64,000 nucleotides of DNA from Crocodylus rhombifer (GCA_038503035.1 JAVSML010025536.1:493932-557931), one strand, 5' to 3'; counted from the stretch's first letter, positions 21,031 through 34,000 are shown. Numbers and translations are program-made. Notes: a model not told the origin generated them from the sequence alone.

Positions 21031-24000
21031 ACCCACATACACAGGTTTGCATTTGCAGCAGAGGTATTTTTATGCCACTTCAAGATGGAAAAAAGGGCCC
21101 AACATGTTGTGGGTGCAACAAGGTCAGGAAAGAATGCAAAGAGCCTCCATCCTTTCAACCCGTCCCTCGTGGTACGAGGACATCCGTTGTCTTTGCAATA
21201 CCCTGTGCACCCAGTCTAGGGTCTTCCTGGCACGTATCCAGCCGTGCAAAGGGAATTATGGCAGCAGCAGGCCAGGCATGGGGGATGCAACAAACCGGCT
21301 GGTGCAGCGGATGAGCCCTCTGGGGCTCCTGCAGGAAAGGTTTCCGGCGCTCTGTCAGCTGGAGCTCCTGTGGCTTGGATGCATCTCCGTACCACCTCCA
21401 GCCCTAGGGGCTGTGTCTTCAAAGCCTGATCAAAGACTTCTGTAAACAAATGTACTATGAGCCCCAAAGGATAGTTTTATGGGAAATTGCAAATAAAAAT
21501 ATCCGCTCGTGTGTACTGGCCTAGAGTAAAACTGACTGGCTATCTTCTTTCTTTCAAGAGAGGTTGGGTTTTTTTAAATGCAAATAATTGAGATCTCTGG
21601 TTTCAGCGGCTACATGTTTCCTTCCCCTTCAGCTTTCTTTTAGCGCTCCCTGAGACAGACCTTCATTTTCCACAAGACATTGAAACTTGACTTATTAGGC
21701 AGCCGGGGTAAAATATCTAGCTCTTTACATGTCGGGTGTCCTAAGGTACATACAAGCCTCATTCTAAGATGTGATAAAGTAATCTAAAGCCAGGCCCTGC
21801 CTGCCAGTTCAGGCCTAAAGGGATTTGATTCAGTGTCAAAACCTTTGGCTCATGAGGTCACTCTCTCTTCTTGCTTTTCTTATAACAAAAGCAGAGGGTT
21901 TTTGTTTTTTTTTTCTTTTTTCCTCCCCCCCTTTTTTTTTTTCAGTCTTGTGAATTCATCAACTGTTGTTTGTTGAGCACTGGGCCTTTATTTCAGTCTA
22001 CTGAAACATTTTCATTAGATGGCAGCCTCTGAAGTATGCTAGAGGCTGGGACTGTGCGAGTAAAAAATCTTAGGCCTCTCCAGAAGCAGGCTGATTGAAA
22101 TCAGCACTGTGTCAGGGGCTGTCATATCTCAGAAAAGACATAAAACACACGGAAACATCAATAAGCAACAAGCCTCTGACAGCTCTGAGACATTCCAGCT
22201 GACAAGAAGAGAAAAGGGGTAAGGTTAGGGCTCCTGGGGGATATTTAAAATGCCTAACAGCCAGTCGAAGTGTTGGCAGGCTTCAGGGAGGCCTAGAAAA
22301 GATAAGATAAAGTCTATCAGGTTATCACCTGGTTCGAGACAGATCCCTCTCAGCAAGGCCACAGGGATGAGACAATGACACAACTGCTTTTTTTTTTTTT
22401 AATTCTTTTATTATTTATTTAAAGATGTATCAGAGAAACAGGCTGCATTTACACCGAGGTTACCCAGACAACGTTTGTGGTGGAGAAGATTAAAAAAAAA
22501 AAAAAAAGAAAGAAAAAAAGAAGAAAACGAGAAGAAGAAGAAGAAGAAGAAATGTAAAGGAGGAGGGAGGAGAATTCAGCAAGTTAAAGAATTCTGCTTC
22601 CAGCTACCATGTACAGAAATCAAAAAGGATTAACAAGTTTTTTTTTTCATTTAATTTCCTGTACACCAGCCGCTTTTGTTAAGAGATCAGAGATATTGCT
22701 ATTTATTGAATTTTTAATATGATCTTTATTAAAAGACAGCACACATGTTTGGTTTTCTATTTTTTTTTTTTGTTAACATGCATGGATATAAAAATCAAAG
22801 CACAGGAATGAACCGTGGTTGTTTGATTTTGTTCTCTTTATATTATGTTATGATGATTCGGATACTTATTTAAATTTTAAAATAATAATAAAAAAAAACC
22901 CCACGCAACCCACAGATAAACAGCTCCTCACCCTCCTTTTAACTCATTCTATCCCGCCGAGTACACAATGAACGTTATATCATAACCCCGCAGAAGTGCG
23001 CTAACCAATCAGATAACAAGTTCGAAATGTCTTCAGAGGTAGCACGACAGGGCCCGGCAATAGATACGTGAAGAGCGCACAGCGTAAATGGGATGCATGT
23101 AATTATTGTATGTTTCCAATTTGCAAGTGACGAGCAGTTTTAAGCATCAAAACCCTGGCCTGACACGTTCTGAATAACTGTGGTAGATTAGCAGTTTGTT
23201 ACAAATGATACACAAGGGTTAGCTTTGAACTACACCGCTACCTAAAGGAATAACAGTGGTCCTATGGATCCTACCTGCATCTAAAATCTGCATTCACAGG
23301 AATGGCATATGTCTATTCCTTTGTCAGGGTTAATGGGTGGGGAGTGGGTGGAGGTATGAGTGGAGTCTTCTCTTTATTCACTGGCCAGTGCAGATGAGAC
23401 CAGAAGGGGTTACTGGCCAGCAGTACATTATTGCCCCTGGGGAACAAGTACAGGCTGAATTTCCTTCCCTGAATTTCTCCTAGGATAGGCCATGTATATG
23501 CTATACCCTCATACAAGATGCTTCCCTGTGACAGAACCTACTGTTAAGAAAATAAATGACAATAAAAAACACATCTGCCTGGCACAAATGTTTCGATCTT
23601 ATCTGTCCATCTATGGGCCGTCTGTAGCGCCCGTCACTGTACAATGCAAGCACTTTCAATGTGAATTAAATATATTTTGGTTTCTGGCGGAGGTCTGAGT
23701 TTGCCAATTTGCACTCACATGAACGCAGGGAAATCAAGTGAACTACACTGGTGTAAATACTACCACTTAATTCTGTTGACGTTTCTGGGAAACCTCCCAT
23801 TGCTTTCAATGGCTACAAGATGGAGCCCCAAGCATGGGCTGAAGTTGGACTGAAGTCACCCACAAGACAGTTGTGGTGCAGTTTGATGGGGTTTCATGTA
23901 AATATATTTTCCATTCCGTATGTTAGCGGGTTCTTCACTGCTTCAGAATTAAAGTGCCAGCAGACCGACATGAAACGTTTCAGCCCCACTTCTGAAACAC

Positions 24001-24135
24001 TAGAGGTTTAGGGAAGCCACCTACTGTCATAAATACAGGTTATAGGACACAAGTATTTTCAGTTTCTCAAAGAAAGGAAGAGTGGGTCAACCCATCCATC
24101 CCAAAAAGTTGCCAGGAAAATGGCTCTGCTGATGC
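21031..24135. other. Non-coding sequence, partly GC-rich then repeat-poor
   Basis: The stretch 21040-21440 is GC-richer, with overlapping unsupported frames on both strands, and may be the body of the element at 20957. From 22000 to 23220 no repeat family is recognised other than simple tracts. This interval is a candidate for conserved non-coding DNA, on weak grounds. Confidence 0.4.
22492..22578 (+). repeat. Purine tract with (GAA)7
   Basis: An A16 run (22492-22507) is followed by G/A-only sequence, broken by a C at 22528. It includes seven GAA units at 22531-22551, then AAATGTAAAGGAGGAGGGAG. Homopurine tracts with GAA repeats can form triplex (H-DNA). No function is shown. Confidence 0.85.
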
Positions 24136-24227
24136 GTGGGAAATAGGAGGAAGCTTTCCTATTGTGACTGTCTAGTGGTACTTTAGTTCTGAGATCGAGA
24201 GCAGGGGACAACATGTGGAGAAGAGCA
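24136..24227 (+). repeat. Left arm of a long inverted repeat
   Basis: This 92-base arm begins GTGGGAAATAGGAGGAAGCT and is the inverse of 25137-25230. The first 42 bases are identical to the other arm. After that there are seven substitutions and a 2-base gap, giving about 90 percent identity overall by hand alignment. The similarity stops abruptly on both sides. It could be the terminal inverted repeat of a non-autonomous DNA transposon, or one of two oppositely oriented copies of a short repeat. Confidence 0.85.
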
Positions 24228-25136
24228 CATCCCAGTCTCAAGTTGGAGAGAGTATAGATGTCCCATTCTCAGAGTGTCACAGTCACAGATAAAATGGTTA
24301 TGGAGGCCATGTAAGTAAGTACCCACAATAGAGCCCGCAGTTGTGTTGGATGCTGCACAAATGCATGCCAAGAAATCACCTCTGCCCCAAAGAACTTCCA
24401 GTCAAATATAGGGCAAGGGCAAACCTGGTGATGAGAATAACCATCAGAGAAATGGTCATGGAGGGCATTAGTTCTGTATGCCATCAGAAGGTTTTTTGGG
24501 GGGAAAAAAGAATATTAATAAGTAAGAGGTACCAAGGATGCCTATAATTTCTACTAGTGAAAGAAGGAAAGAAAGTGAGAAAAGTTTCACTTGAAATGTT
24601 ATCGCATCATTCCAAAGGGCACTGTTTCATATGGGGTATGTTACTAAATTTAATCGGCCAACCATGCCAGTAGTTAAACTAACTAACTGGCCAAGCATGC
24701 CAGTTGTAGAATATCACTTTGCTCATTCTCACCAGACCAAAGGTCCTCTGTACCAGGAGGACCTTTCCTGGCTGGGTGCAGAATGTTTCAACCTGGACAA
24801 CTCCTGACCCAGCTGTTTCATTCAGTTCCTGGCAGAAATAATTCCACAAAGGACAATTCATTGTTCAGTGCCTGTTTTTTGCAAAACAACTGAATGCAGC
24901 CACTGTGCAACACATCCTCAGCTCTGTGTACGGAAGCAATGGCTCACTTCTACATACTGATACATCACACAACTCAGTTGTCTGCCTTCTGACATTTCCC
25001 GCTATCAGCAGGATTCAGAAGTATCTTTTTTCCTCACCTTCATGTGAAGGTAAGAACAATTTCAAACAGCACAAGTGACCAGGTAATATAAAACCTGTAC
25101 TTTCCTACATCACCTTAGGAAGATGGTTCATCTGTA
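24228..25136. other. Spacer between the inverted arms
   Basis: 909 bases without a supported gene. It contains a 20-base direct repeat pair, GGCCAACCATGCCAGTAGTT (24657-24676) and GGCCAAGCATGCCAGTTGTA (24689-24708). If the arms are transposon ends, this would be the interior of the element. A GCTGCACAAATGCATGCCAA / CTGCCCCAAAGAACTTCCAG stretch near 24351-24402 also resembles an old amniote repeat. Confidence 0.45.
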
Positions 25137-25230
25137 TGCTCTTTCCCACACGTTGTCCCCCACTCTCGATTCCTCAGAACTAAAATATCACTAGACAGTC
25201 ACAATAGGAAAGCTTCCTCCTATTTCCCAC
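25137..25230 (-). repeat. Right arm of a long inverted repeat
   Basis: Inverse counterpart of 24136-24227. It ends AGCTTCCTCCTATTTCCCAC at 25230. Relative to the left arm it carries a 2-base insertion (GAGGAATC against GAGATC) and several transitions. No clear target-site duplication is visible immediately outside the two arms. Confidence 0.85.
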
Positions 25231-26668
25231 CTTTAGATCCATCTAAAGAAATGTAATCTAAACTTAACCAAGGACAGGAAACTTCCAGTATAAGGCAAGA
25301 ACCTTGAAAATGCATGTAAGACATTTCATACAACCCTCTTGGAGTATGGAGAATATCAAAGTTGTATTTTTTTGGGTTTTTTTGTTTTTTTTACCATAAA
25401 TACAATATTACAGTGGACAGTCAAATAATAGTTTTATGTACAACAAACAGGTAGCTTGTCAGGTCCTGAGCCTCTGGGGAAGTTTGTCAACTTGGCAAAC
25501 TGGCAGAGTCTGACTCTTACATTGATTTATAGAGTGCCACCTCAATGGTGGCACCCTATTGAGATTTAGGGTGACGAATCTGATGTAGGCACTCTTGTTT
25601 ACTCCCTGAAGGTCAGGGAAGAAAAGGCATGTTAAGGATTCTCCCAATTTCTATTTGGAGCTGGTGTTAGTTAGAGGGAATTCAGGGAGACTGACCGAAT
25701 TAGGGGAGTATAAAAGTTTAAATCTGTATACATGGGATTCCTCTCCCAGTCTGTACTCTGAAGAACTGATCTGGCCAAAAATCTGGAAACATTGTATTAA
25801 TTTTTTCCCTTTAAAATCCCCTCTGTGTAGGATGTTCTGTAACTCAGGTGGACTGGGCAAATCTCCAAGTGACTTCCCCTTCCTTAGAGTAAAAACAAAT
25901 TAGGTGTCAATATTTTTAATGTGGGAGGAGAAAACATGATTGAAAGTTAAGTAGTCAAAACAAGATGGTGATGGTGCTCCTTTGAGGAAAAGAAAGCCGG
26001 GTTATTGCATTATTTTCTTTTCTCTCTGCTTCTTTCTTCCTTTTTTCCTCCCCCTGCCCTCACCCCCTGGGTTCCCTTCTTTCTCTGGATACTACTTCTA
26101 AAAGAAAAAGATGATCAGACATGTGAGTCTTTTTCTTTCCCCTCAGAAAAAAGTACCAGAAGTCCTTCTCTTTTCTTCTTAAAAGAATTCCACCAGGTGA
26201 ACTTAAATAGATGAAATTTTTGCTCTCTTATATATGACTCATTTGGGAAGTTACACACAAAACCTACTTAAAAACCTTCTACATTTGTCAAAGTCAAGCT
26301 CACTGATCACTTCCTTTTAAGTTTATCTGGCAATCGGTGCTATTTTTTATGACTTAGTGCAAAGCAAACTGGTTTTTTCTTAGCCTGTAGTTATTAAGTG
26401 AGGCACTTAAAATCCCTTAAGATGAAACTGCCTGTGTTATGAGATATTGAGTTGGTTCTAACTAAACCAATGAAAGTCTCTTTTGAGTCACTTGATTCAC
26501 AGAATCTCAAATACTGTGGCTCAAATTTAGACGATCGAGTCAATGAACTCCAAGCTGTATCAACTGATCCATACTATGCAAGCTTTGATAAAAGAATACG
26601 TTGAATGATATGCAAATACTAATACTTGTGGTAGTAATAATGATAACAAAAACAACAACAACAAACAA
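25231..26668. other. Non-coding sequence, nothing recognised
   Basis: No repeat or gene is supported. A pyrimidine-rich stretch lies at about 26010-26090. The AACAACAACAA run at 26650-26665 immediately precedes the TIR element. Confidence 0.5.
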
Positions 26669-27040
26669 TAGGGCTGTACAAAACAGCACCGTTCCGTTTT
26701 GCCTTGAGTTTCGACGGTTCAGCGGAACAGTGTTTTGTATCAAATTTCATTTTCATCATATTTTTATAGATTACACTGGGTCAGGGAGCATCCCAGCTGG
26801 GCTGCTTTCCCATCCCCCATGCTAGATCATGACCCAGGCAAGAGGCAGCCCAGCTGGACTGACTTCCCATCCCCAGCCTATGGTCAAAACATTTTGATTT
26901 TTAAAACGTTTTGACCAGGCTCGTTTTGTTTTGAGTCTATTTCAATGGCCTTTATTTCATTTCGATTTTGCTGTTTCAACCTCAAAATTGACTGAAACAG
27001 TGTTGAAATGAAACAGCCGATGAAACTTTGCACAGCCCTA
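26669..27040. mobile_element. TIR DNA element (MITE-like), 372 bp
   Basis: The left end TAGGGCTGTACAAA (26669-26682) and right end TTTGCACAGCCCTA (27027-27040) are inverted copies with one mismatch. The AT-rich ends carry subterminal GTTTCATTTCGA-like words. The centre has an imperfect internal duplication (CCCAGCTGGGCTGCTTTCCC at 26791-26810 and CCCAGCTGGACTGACTTCCC at 26850-26869). It has no coding capacity. A TA at each end could be a Tc1/mariner-type duplication or part of the TIR. An 8-base hAT-type duplication is not clear. It is non-autonomous. Confidence 0.75.
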
Positions 27041-27095
27041 ATAAACAGGCCAACAGCTTAAACTTACTTTAGTAGAACTCATGAATGCTTTAGGC

Positions 27096-27155
27096 ATTTA
27101 TATACATGCCTGGGTACTCTCCAGAACAGAGGAGTACTCAGGCCTGTATATAAAT
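27096..27155. repeat. 60-nt hairpin with a 25-bp stem
   Basis: The left arm 27096-27120 (ATTTATATACATGCCTGGGT then ACTCT) and right arm 27131-27155 pair at 22 of 25 positions. Two of the three exceptions would be G.U pairs in RNA. The loop is 10 nt (27121-27130). The right arm is followed by TTAAGCACATGCTTA, a motif shared with foldback repeats at 18.15 and 40.45 kb. It is therefore most likely a relic of that palindromic repeat family, although its size is like a pre-miRNA. Confidence 0.8.
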
Positions 27156-27175
27156 TTAAGCACATGCTTACATAA

Positions 27176-30100
27176 CCATGTACTATATTGCTTTACTGAA
27201 CTGAGGACAGAATTAGTAGGTAATATGGGCCACGTTCCCCAGAGGGGAGAGGTTCTTAGCAAGCTGTTGGGTGCAATCACCCTTTGTGTCTGAAAGCTTG
27301 CCAAGAACATTTTTCCAGCTACTCAGTTGGTCTAATAAAAGAGATCACATCTATTTAAAGAACCTTGCCTGCCTATGTCCTTAGACCAACATGGCTACAA
27401 CCAAAAAACTCAGAGGGGAGAGGACATTTTCAGCTTTCATGGGAAACTGGAATGAATCTGGCCCAAACGGATTTGATATCAATATGGTAAACATGCACTA
27501 CACCTTCCCAGCTACGTCTAAAGTGATTGTCATCAGAGGTTACTGAAAATATGACCCAGAGCAAGGTTTGGTACCTAATGTGATGATTTGTTGACATAGG
27601 GTTAATATGACTGGAGATTTCCCACTGCCCTCCCCACCATTTTTAGGCATTTAAGCATACAGGTATGTCTTTACTACAGAGATTGCTCAAGTTATTGGCA
27701 TGACCTTTTGGCTAACATCCAGTCAAATGAAGGACATCTGAATTCCAGGTCTATGAGTCTGGGAGCTCACAGCGTTGTATGTAGGATGCTGATTCAGTAA
27801 CAAATATGGGGATATTGAGACATTGTTCTCAGATATTCTGGATTTGGATTTAAATTGTCTATAGAATTTGGATGTATACATAAATAGATTGTCACCATGT
27901 ACTAATGCTCCAATCAAGTGATGAGCAGCCTTGTTGCAGCCATGCCTGCTTTATGGCATCCATCCTGGTGCTGCATTTGCCCCTGTGCTTTGCTAAAATT
28001 TCTGAGGCATAACCCATATTCCTGCAGTTCTTAGGGCTGCAATAGGCTGGACCACTGAGTCTTTCCTTCTGAATTGCAAAAGAAAGTTTGTCCATCTGTC
28101 CTAGGGCCATACAGGACGTGTTGTAGGCATTTACATGATATGGTTTGGGTCCTTACCAGCCCAAGTTAATGCAGATTTGGGACTCTTAACATTACCCCTG
28201 CAACGAAAACACTGGTAATTTCAGGTCAGAAGTATGTACATGTGGGCAAAAAGAGGAGAAGAAAGGGACAAAACTAAGGTAAGCATTTGAACTAACTGCT
28301 CTGATGTTGTAGGCAGGGGTGCAGAGATAAGGAAGGAAACCGAAGCATCATTTCACAGATTACATCACAGGGCAAATTCAGATAGGTTTTCTAGTAAGGA
28401 CCCAAGACGGAACCGACTCAGGGCAAGTGGCTTCCCTTGCAACAAATGCTGTGGCCCAGAAATCAGTCAAACAGCCCATAGAAATGTTCTCCTGGGTTTG
28501 ACTTGAAAACATCAGCTCTCTGGTGTGCCCTCGCCAGTAAAGTGTGCAGAATTAAAGTGTGCCTGAAAGTAATTACATACAGCTTCAGCTTCAATGAGGT
28601 CAGTGGCAATGAATGGCCAGAAAAGCATCATGTTTATAGAGATAAAAGTTCACCTAGCCACAATGGCAAGAATACATTTTCTAATGTGCTTGCTGGGAAA
28701 TTAGTGTGCATAAGAACATTATGGTTTCCAACACAATTGAATTTCTTTTCTTTAATTTCATCACTACAGTCACTGTCGCATCGGAGGGGCTGGTGAACAA
28801 GTATAATTGCCCTCAACATGGAAGCAACCCCAGCTGGAAACACCATACAAAAATATCAGGGTTCACTTCTGACAGGAAACTAGCTTTACTGAAAATTTGG
28901 TGTCTCGCCCATCCTGAATGTCCCACACAATCCGAGTACGTGCCACCCAATATCACCGCTAAAGGAAACCTAGTAGGTTAGTTAGCGCCACAGAAAGTCT
29001 GCTCATCAAGTAGTGTTACTGTCACAATTTGTGAGCTGTGCTCACAGTCCTCCAGACTTTGATTTAAGAGCATTATGAAACTATGTAATTTTGGTGTAGT
29101 CTTTTTATTCCCATGGTAATTTATGTCTGTGGGTAAGCATTTTATTTTATCAGAGCCATGGTGCTAGAGTTATTTTCTAAACCTCTTGAGTTTTCCTTTG
29201 ATGCCATTGAAATTAAAACCAGAACCGTAGATAGTACCCATGCTGTTCGTCACAGAGTCAGAGGTTAGACTGCATTTGCTGCTATTTATTATGACTCATC
29301 CACTGCAATAGTCACTATAGCTCTTCACATGGGCACCACAGAAATATTAATATAGTAAGCATCAAAATATTCCAGAATGGTGTATAATTGACTTTGTCAA
29401 TCTCATCAGCATTATTCCCTATAAAAACCTCTACTTATTATAATAGTCTTATGTTATTTACATTGGGAACTTCTAAAATAAAAAATAAAGCAAATAATAA
29501 AGTATTTAAGATTTAACTATGTGACTTGCATCTGTAGGAAAACAGAAGCAGCATTCCTTCAGCTGCTGTATCTAAATGATATTAAATTAAATTGGTAAAA
29601 TATGCACAGCTCAACACTGACAAGGTTAAACAACTAGAAATATCTATCCAGATCTACATACATCATTCTTTACCTAAATCCACATGTCTGTAAAAAGCTT
29701 GATTGCAGCACAAGACATACTTGCATGTACTGGTAATTGTAACTTCCACTATTGAGAAGGCCGGCATATGACACATAACATATTTTAAAAGATGGGTATT
29801 GGATACATAAATTAGTAGAAAGTAGTATTTTTAGAGAATACAGAAATCCTTTTCTGTGTTTTACTTTTTAGAAGATAGAAAGTCCTTTTTTGCATTTTTA
29901 TTTTCTTTTGAACTCCCTCTAAAAGTTTTAAGACTTCTGATATTTAAATGTTCAAATTTGAGAATTTAAAACAAGTCTTTATAGAAAAAAATGCTCAGTG
30001 TATTGCACACATGAGTATTTACATTTTGAAAAATGAAGGCTATATGAATCCGAGTCAACAGCCCACATCCTAACATCTCTGACCTTTGTAAAAAGTGCAT

Positions 30101-30552
30101 CTTTATCTTAGACAGGGGCTAGGTTGGAGCTGCAAGCAACCACTGTACTTTTCACAGTTTGGCCACAAAATGCGATCCATCAGCATCAGTTACCAGAATG
30201 AGATTCAACTTGTGATAGATCATGCAGCTATTATATATATGACTTTGTGTGCATCTCTGTGCTCCCCTGACTGGCTTGAGCCGACTCTCTCAATAGAGAT
30301 GCAAGATGCCTAGTTGCCCTCCTAAGATTTGTTTGGCTCAATTCTTTCTTGACTGGAGAGAATGAAGATAAAAGGAAAAACACAGCCACCAAACTGATAC
30401 TTCTTTCACATAAACTTTTGCAGGTCTGTGGTCTTTCCTCTCCTTTCTTACATGGGAAATGCAATAGTTAATAGTGCTGACTTTTGCATTAACATTAAAT
30501 GGCATCTGAGTTGAGACCTCAATAAAATTAAAGGGGCATTTCAGCTTTCTTA
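27176..30552. other. Non-coding sequence, nothing recognised
   Basis: No gene or named repeat is supported. The plus-strand frames at 28503-28981 overlap each other, and an opposite-strand frame covers the same DNA. Their translations have no recognisable domain. The stretch 29300-30050 is AT-rich. Confidence 0.5.
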
Positions 30553-31098
30553 GGATCTGTCCACATTGCGATCAAAGTTGTGATAGAAGCATGGGTAGGC
30601 ATATACTAGCTAGTTTTAATCTGGCTAGCTTGGATTTCAACAGCAGTAAAATCATGCTGGTATGAACTGTCGAGACAGGCTGGTGTAGCCCAGGTTGTCA
30701 AACTTGTATGAGCTGGATGAGTCACCTAAGGCTAGCACCTTGTGCAATTGCATGCAGTGAGCTGGATGATCCACATACGTAGTGTATAGTGCTTGGCAGT
30801 CTGGCACCAGCATGCATATAGGATCTAGCCCAGTCTGACACATTGGACCAATCTAGTGCATGCTGCATGCAGGTCCAGTCTAAGACCTTTGGGCAGCACT
30901 GTGATGCAAATGATAGGGCTTCATGTATTGCATCTTTGATACCCCTAGTATAGCCTTTACTAAAGTCTGTGCTGTTGCATCTTCATCAATATAGCTAAAA
31001 TAAAACTCTCTTGGGTACAGCCACATGTGCTGGGATCACATCTCTGACTGCAATGGTGACAGCCTCCAAGCTGTTCTGGGCTTGTGTAGACATCTCTA
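30553..31098. mobile_element. Possible non-autonomous DNA element remnant
   Basis: GGATCTGTCCACATTGCGAT, then CAAAGTTGTGATAGAAGCAT, near the left, and CTAGCTAGTTTTAATCTGGC inside, resemble a reptile element that begins with a GTCTACATTGCGATCAAAG-like end. A loosely inverted GTGTAGACATCTC lies at 31086-31098. The ends match poorly and no target duplication is visible. A related GTATGTCTACGTTGTAAAC stretch is at 31631-31649. Confidence 0.35.
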
Positions 31099-34000
31099 CT
31101 TCAGTTCTGTTCAATTCACATTTTTTAAAACTTTCTTAACAACTGCTTACAATTTAGTTTAATTTGTTCGGGCTTTTTTTAAATGGAGGTTCTCAAGCAG
31201 GATATCATGCACAGGAAGGTGCAGGTCTGGCCCAGGGGTACATGCCAGCTTTTTCTGAGCCCTAATCAAAATTTTGTAAGCTCAGCCCTGTTGCTAGCAT
31301 GAACATTAGTGAAGAACAAACTTCCACACCTTCCGAGTTTGGTGTCACGCCGAAAAACAGTTAAACTTGCATGTTTTGAGATGTCCAAATCTCTTTTGTC
31401 CAATGCAACCATTTCCTACGAGATTTCAAATCCTCCTGGAAACCACAAGGTAGAAGGAAAGGTTAACTAGATATAGGCTGTGGCTGAAAGGGGAAAGACG
31501 TTATGGAGTGGAAAGTGAGAAAAGTCAATATATCTAGGAAATCTCAATAGTCTATGTGGATTATGATTAGCAGCCAGAAGAGTTCAGAGCAACCTTTAGG
31601 CTGCTCTAACATACTCCGGAAGACTATTAGTATGTCTACGTTGTAAACTTTCCATGGTAGGTAGTGGCATGCTCAAAGATGCTGTGGTGCCGAGTCCCTG
31701 CTAGTTAGCCCGCCCATAGCACAGTGCAAATGCAGGAAGACAGCTTCTAGTTCAGGATGCAGCAAATGCAGAGCACGTTTACAGTGAAGACCTGTCGTGC
31801 AAGACTCCTCGGCAGCATCCTCCTCCGACCAGCCTTGCACTGCACACAGCTCCGCTACAACTGAGAATCTGGCAAGGAACTGACAAGCAGGAAAATAAGG
31901 ATGCATATTAAGAAATTAATTTTAAAGTTATAAGCAAATGTGTGCTTTAAAAATAATAGGTAATTAACCCTTTTTAATTACCAGTGCACTGCCACTTAGA
32001 TAAAGGTGATGGAAGTTCAACAGAATGAGATGCCTTATTCAACAGTAGTTAAATTAATTTACTTACCCATATTCTCTCTTTAATGATTCCATGATACAGT
32101 CGGTTTCTTTTATCCAAATTTTAGAACAGATCTATGTATATAGTAGTGATCTCAAGCTACCTTGAACTGCAACGTCCTGATAAGGTCTTATGAATTAAAG
32201 ATTTTATATAAAGAAAACAGTGACTTGGTTAGTTGCCACGTTTTTGATTTGCATCCTACAATGCAATAAATGCTTAAGGAATGCTCTTTCCTTTAAGGCA
32301 AAATAAAGAAAAAGGACATATGCACAAAGACTTGCTGACTGGACATGACAATGCCCTAGCAGGGATATACTGTTTGTAGTAAATCTGCTTCATACATGGT
32401 CTCCTTTTGTTGCTCTGAATCATCTATAACCTCCAAACCAAGAGCTTCCTCCTTCCCTTCACCATTGCTGAGGCATGAATATTTTCAATGCCTAATATAC
32501 CCTAACCCCACTAATATGTAATATCAGGCCTGTCTGTTCCATTTGAGAATATTCTATCACAGCTTTTGATGGCAAGTACCACTGAAGCTATTTTACCTAC
32601 TCTGTGGCCTCTTGTCTTCGCACCTAATCTTGACTGAGGTTTCAATAGCAGGATCTTGTAATAAATCCCCCTTCCTGAAGAAAAAAGGCCGCACCTACCA
32701 GCATTTGAGTGCATGACTCTTGATACCAGTCAAAAACCTAGAGATGCTGCACTGCAACAAAAAAGGAGCTGCTTGCAGGCCCCTTATTTTGGCTATGTTG
32801 AGCGTTAATGAAAATGTAACTGGAGCTCAGTTAGATCAATGTTGAAATGTATTTTTTAATATACAAGACTCTGTTCCTAATAATATGGAATTTAATCTGT
32901 CTGTTGCCTCGAAACTGAGAATAGATGCTGCAAGACTAAAATAAATTAAAACTTTTTTTTTTAATTATTTGGGTGGTTGGTTTTTTTTTTTGTTGTTTTT
33001 TTTTTTAGAAATTCCCAAGTTTCACATATTTTTCATCTACCTTAGCTGTCCCCATTCAAATACAGCTAAACTGAAAAATGTCATTGCAAATCTTTATTTT
33101 TTTAAATTTGCAATTACCATCTGAACTGTTTCTGACCTATGGTATTTTCCTAAATAGACTGAGACCGATAACTATAACAATCCATGCATTCCTAAGGACA
33201 GATCATAATTAATTTCTTCATTAGAAAAAATGCCTGAAATTGATAAGGTTTTTGTCCAAAAATGTATGTCTAACTTAACACTGCTAAACCATTATGCTTC
33301 CACAATTTCCTTGGACTTCCATATTTGCCACAGCCAAACACTCACGTTCAACTTTTGTAAGGTTATTATAAAGACTTAATTTAATCTTGCCATATGCACG
33401 ATGTGTATGGTTACCAACTGATAACAAAACTAGTAGCATTCATTAAGTATTACTATAAATCTCTCTACTGAAATAGCAATAATATCGCCTTCCAGCAACC
33501 ACAATAAATGTAATGCTTAATCTTTCTCTGTGATATTGTATAACTCTAGCCTGCAGCTAGATTTCCACTGTAGGTGGTACTTGTATAGGATAAGTCTGCA
33601 GTGACAGCACATGATATGTTCCTCTTCTCCAGTGCATGGTAGTTCCTGAGTGTGAAAAACTGTTGGGTCTTTTTAAAACTTTTTTTTAACTTCTTGAGAG
33701 AAGTCAGGATTTAGAATAAAAAAGCAAAGGAAATGAGAGTATTTTCAGCAGCATTTTTAGCTTTCAGGTGGAACCTGGGGCATTTTTTAAACTTTTCCCT
33801 GAGATACATCTTAAATCTGTCCTTACTCTCATCTCTTCTCTCCTGCAGAGCAAAAAGAGTGCTACATTTCAACCCTGAGAAGGATGCAACTCAGTAGATT
33901 CTGGAGCAACTGGCAGGTGCTTAGTATCTCTGCATTTTCCATGTTTGCAGGGCAGGAAAATACCAAAATACAAAACCAATTTTCATGCAAAGTCCTGAAG

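Noticed and set aside
21047..21445. 132-codon plus-strand frame
   Set aside because: It overlaps four other open frames on both strands in a GC-rich patch next to a hAT-like terminus. No domain is recognised.
21898..21955. Long polypyrimidine tract ending in CAG, like a 3' splice site
   Set aside because: The downstream frame closes after about two dozen codons in the best phase, no donor site with a credible exon follows, and such tracts are common as simple sequence.
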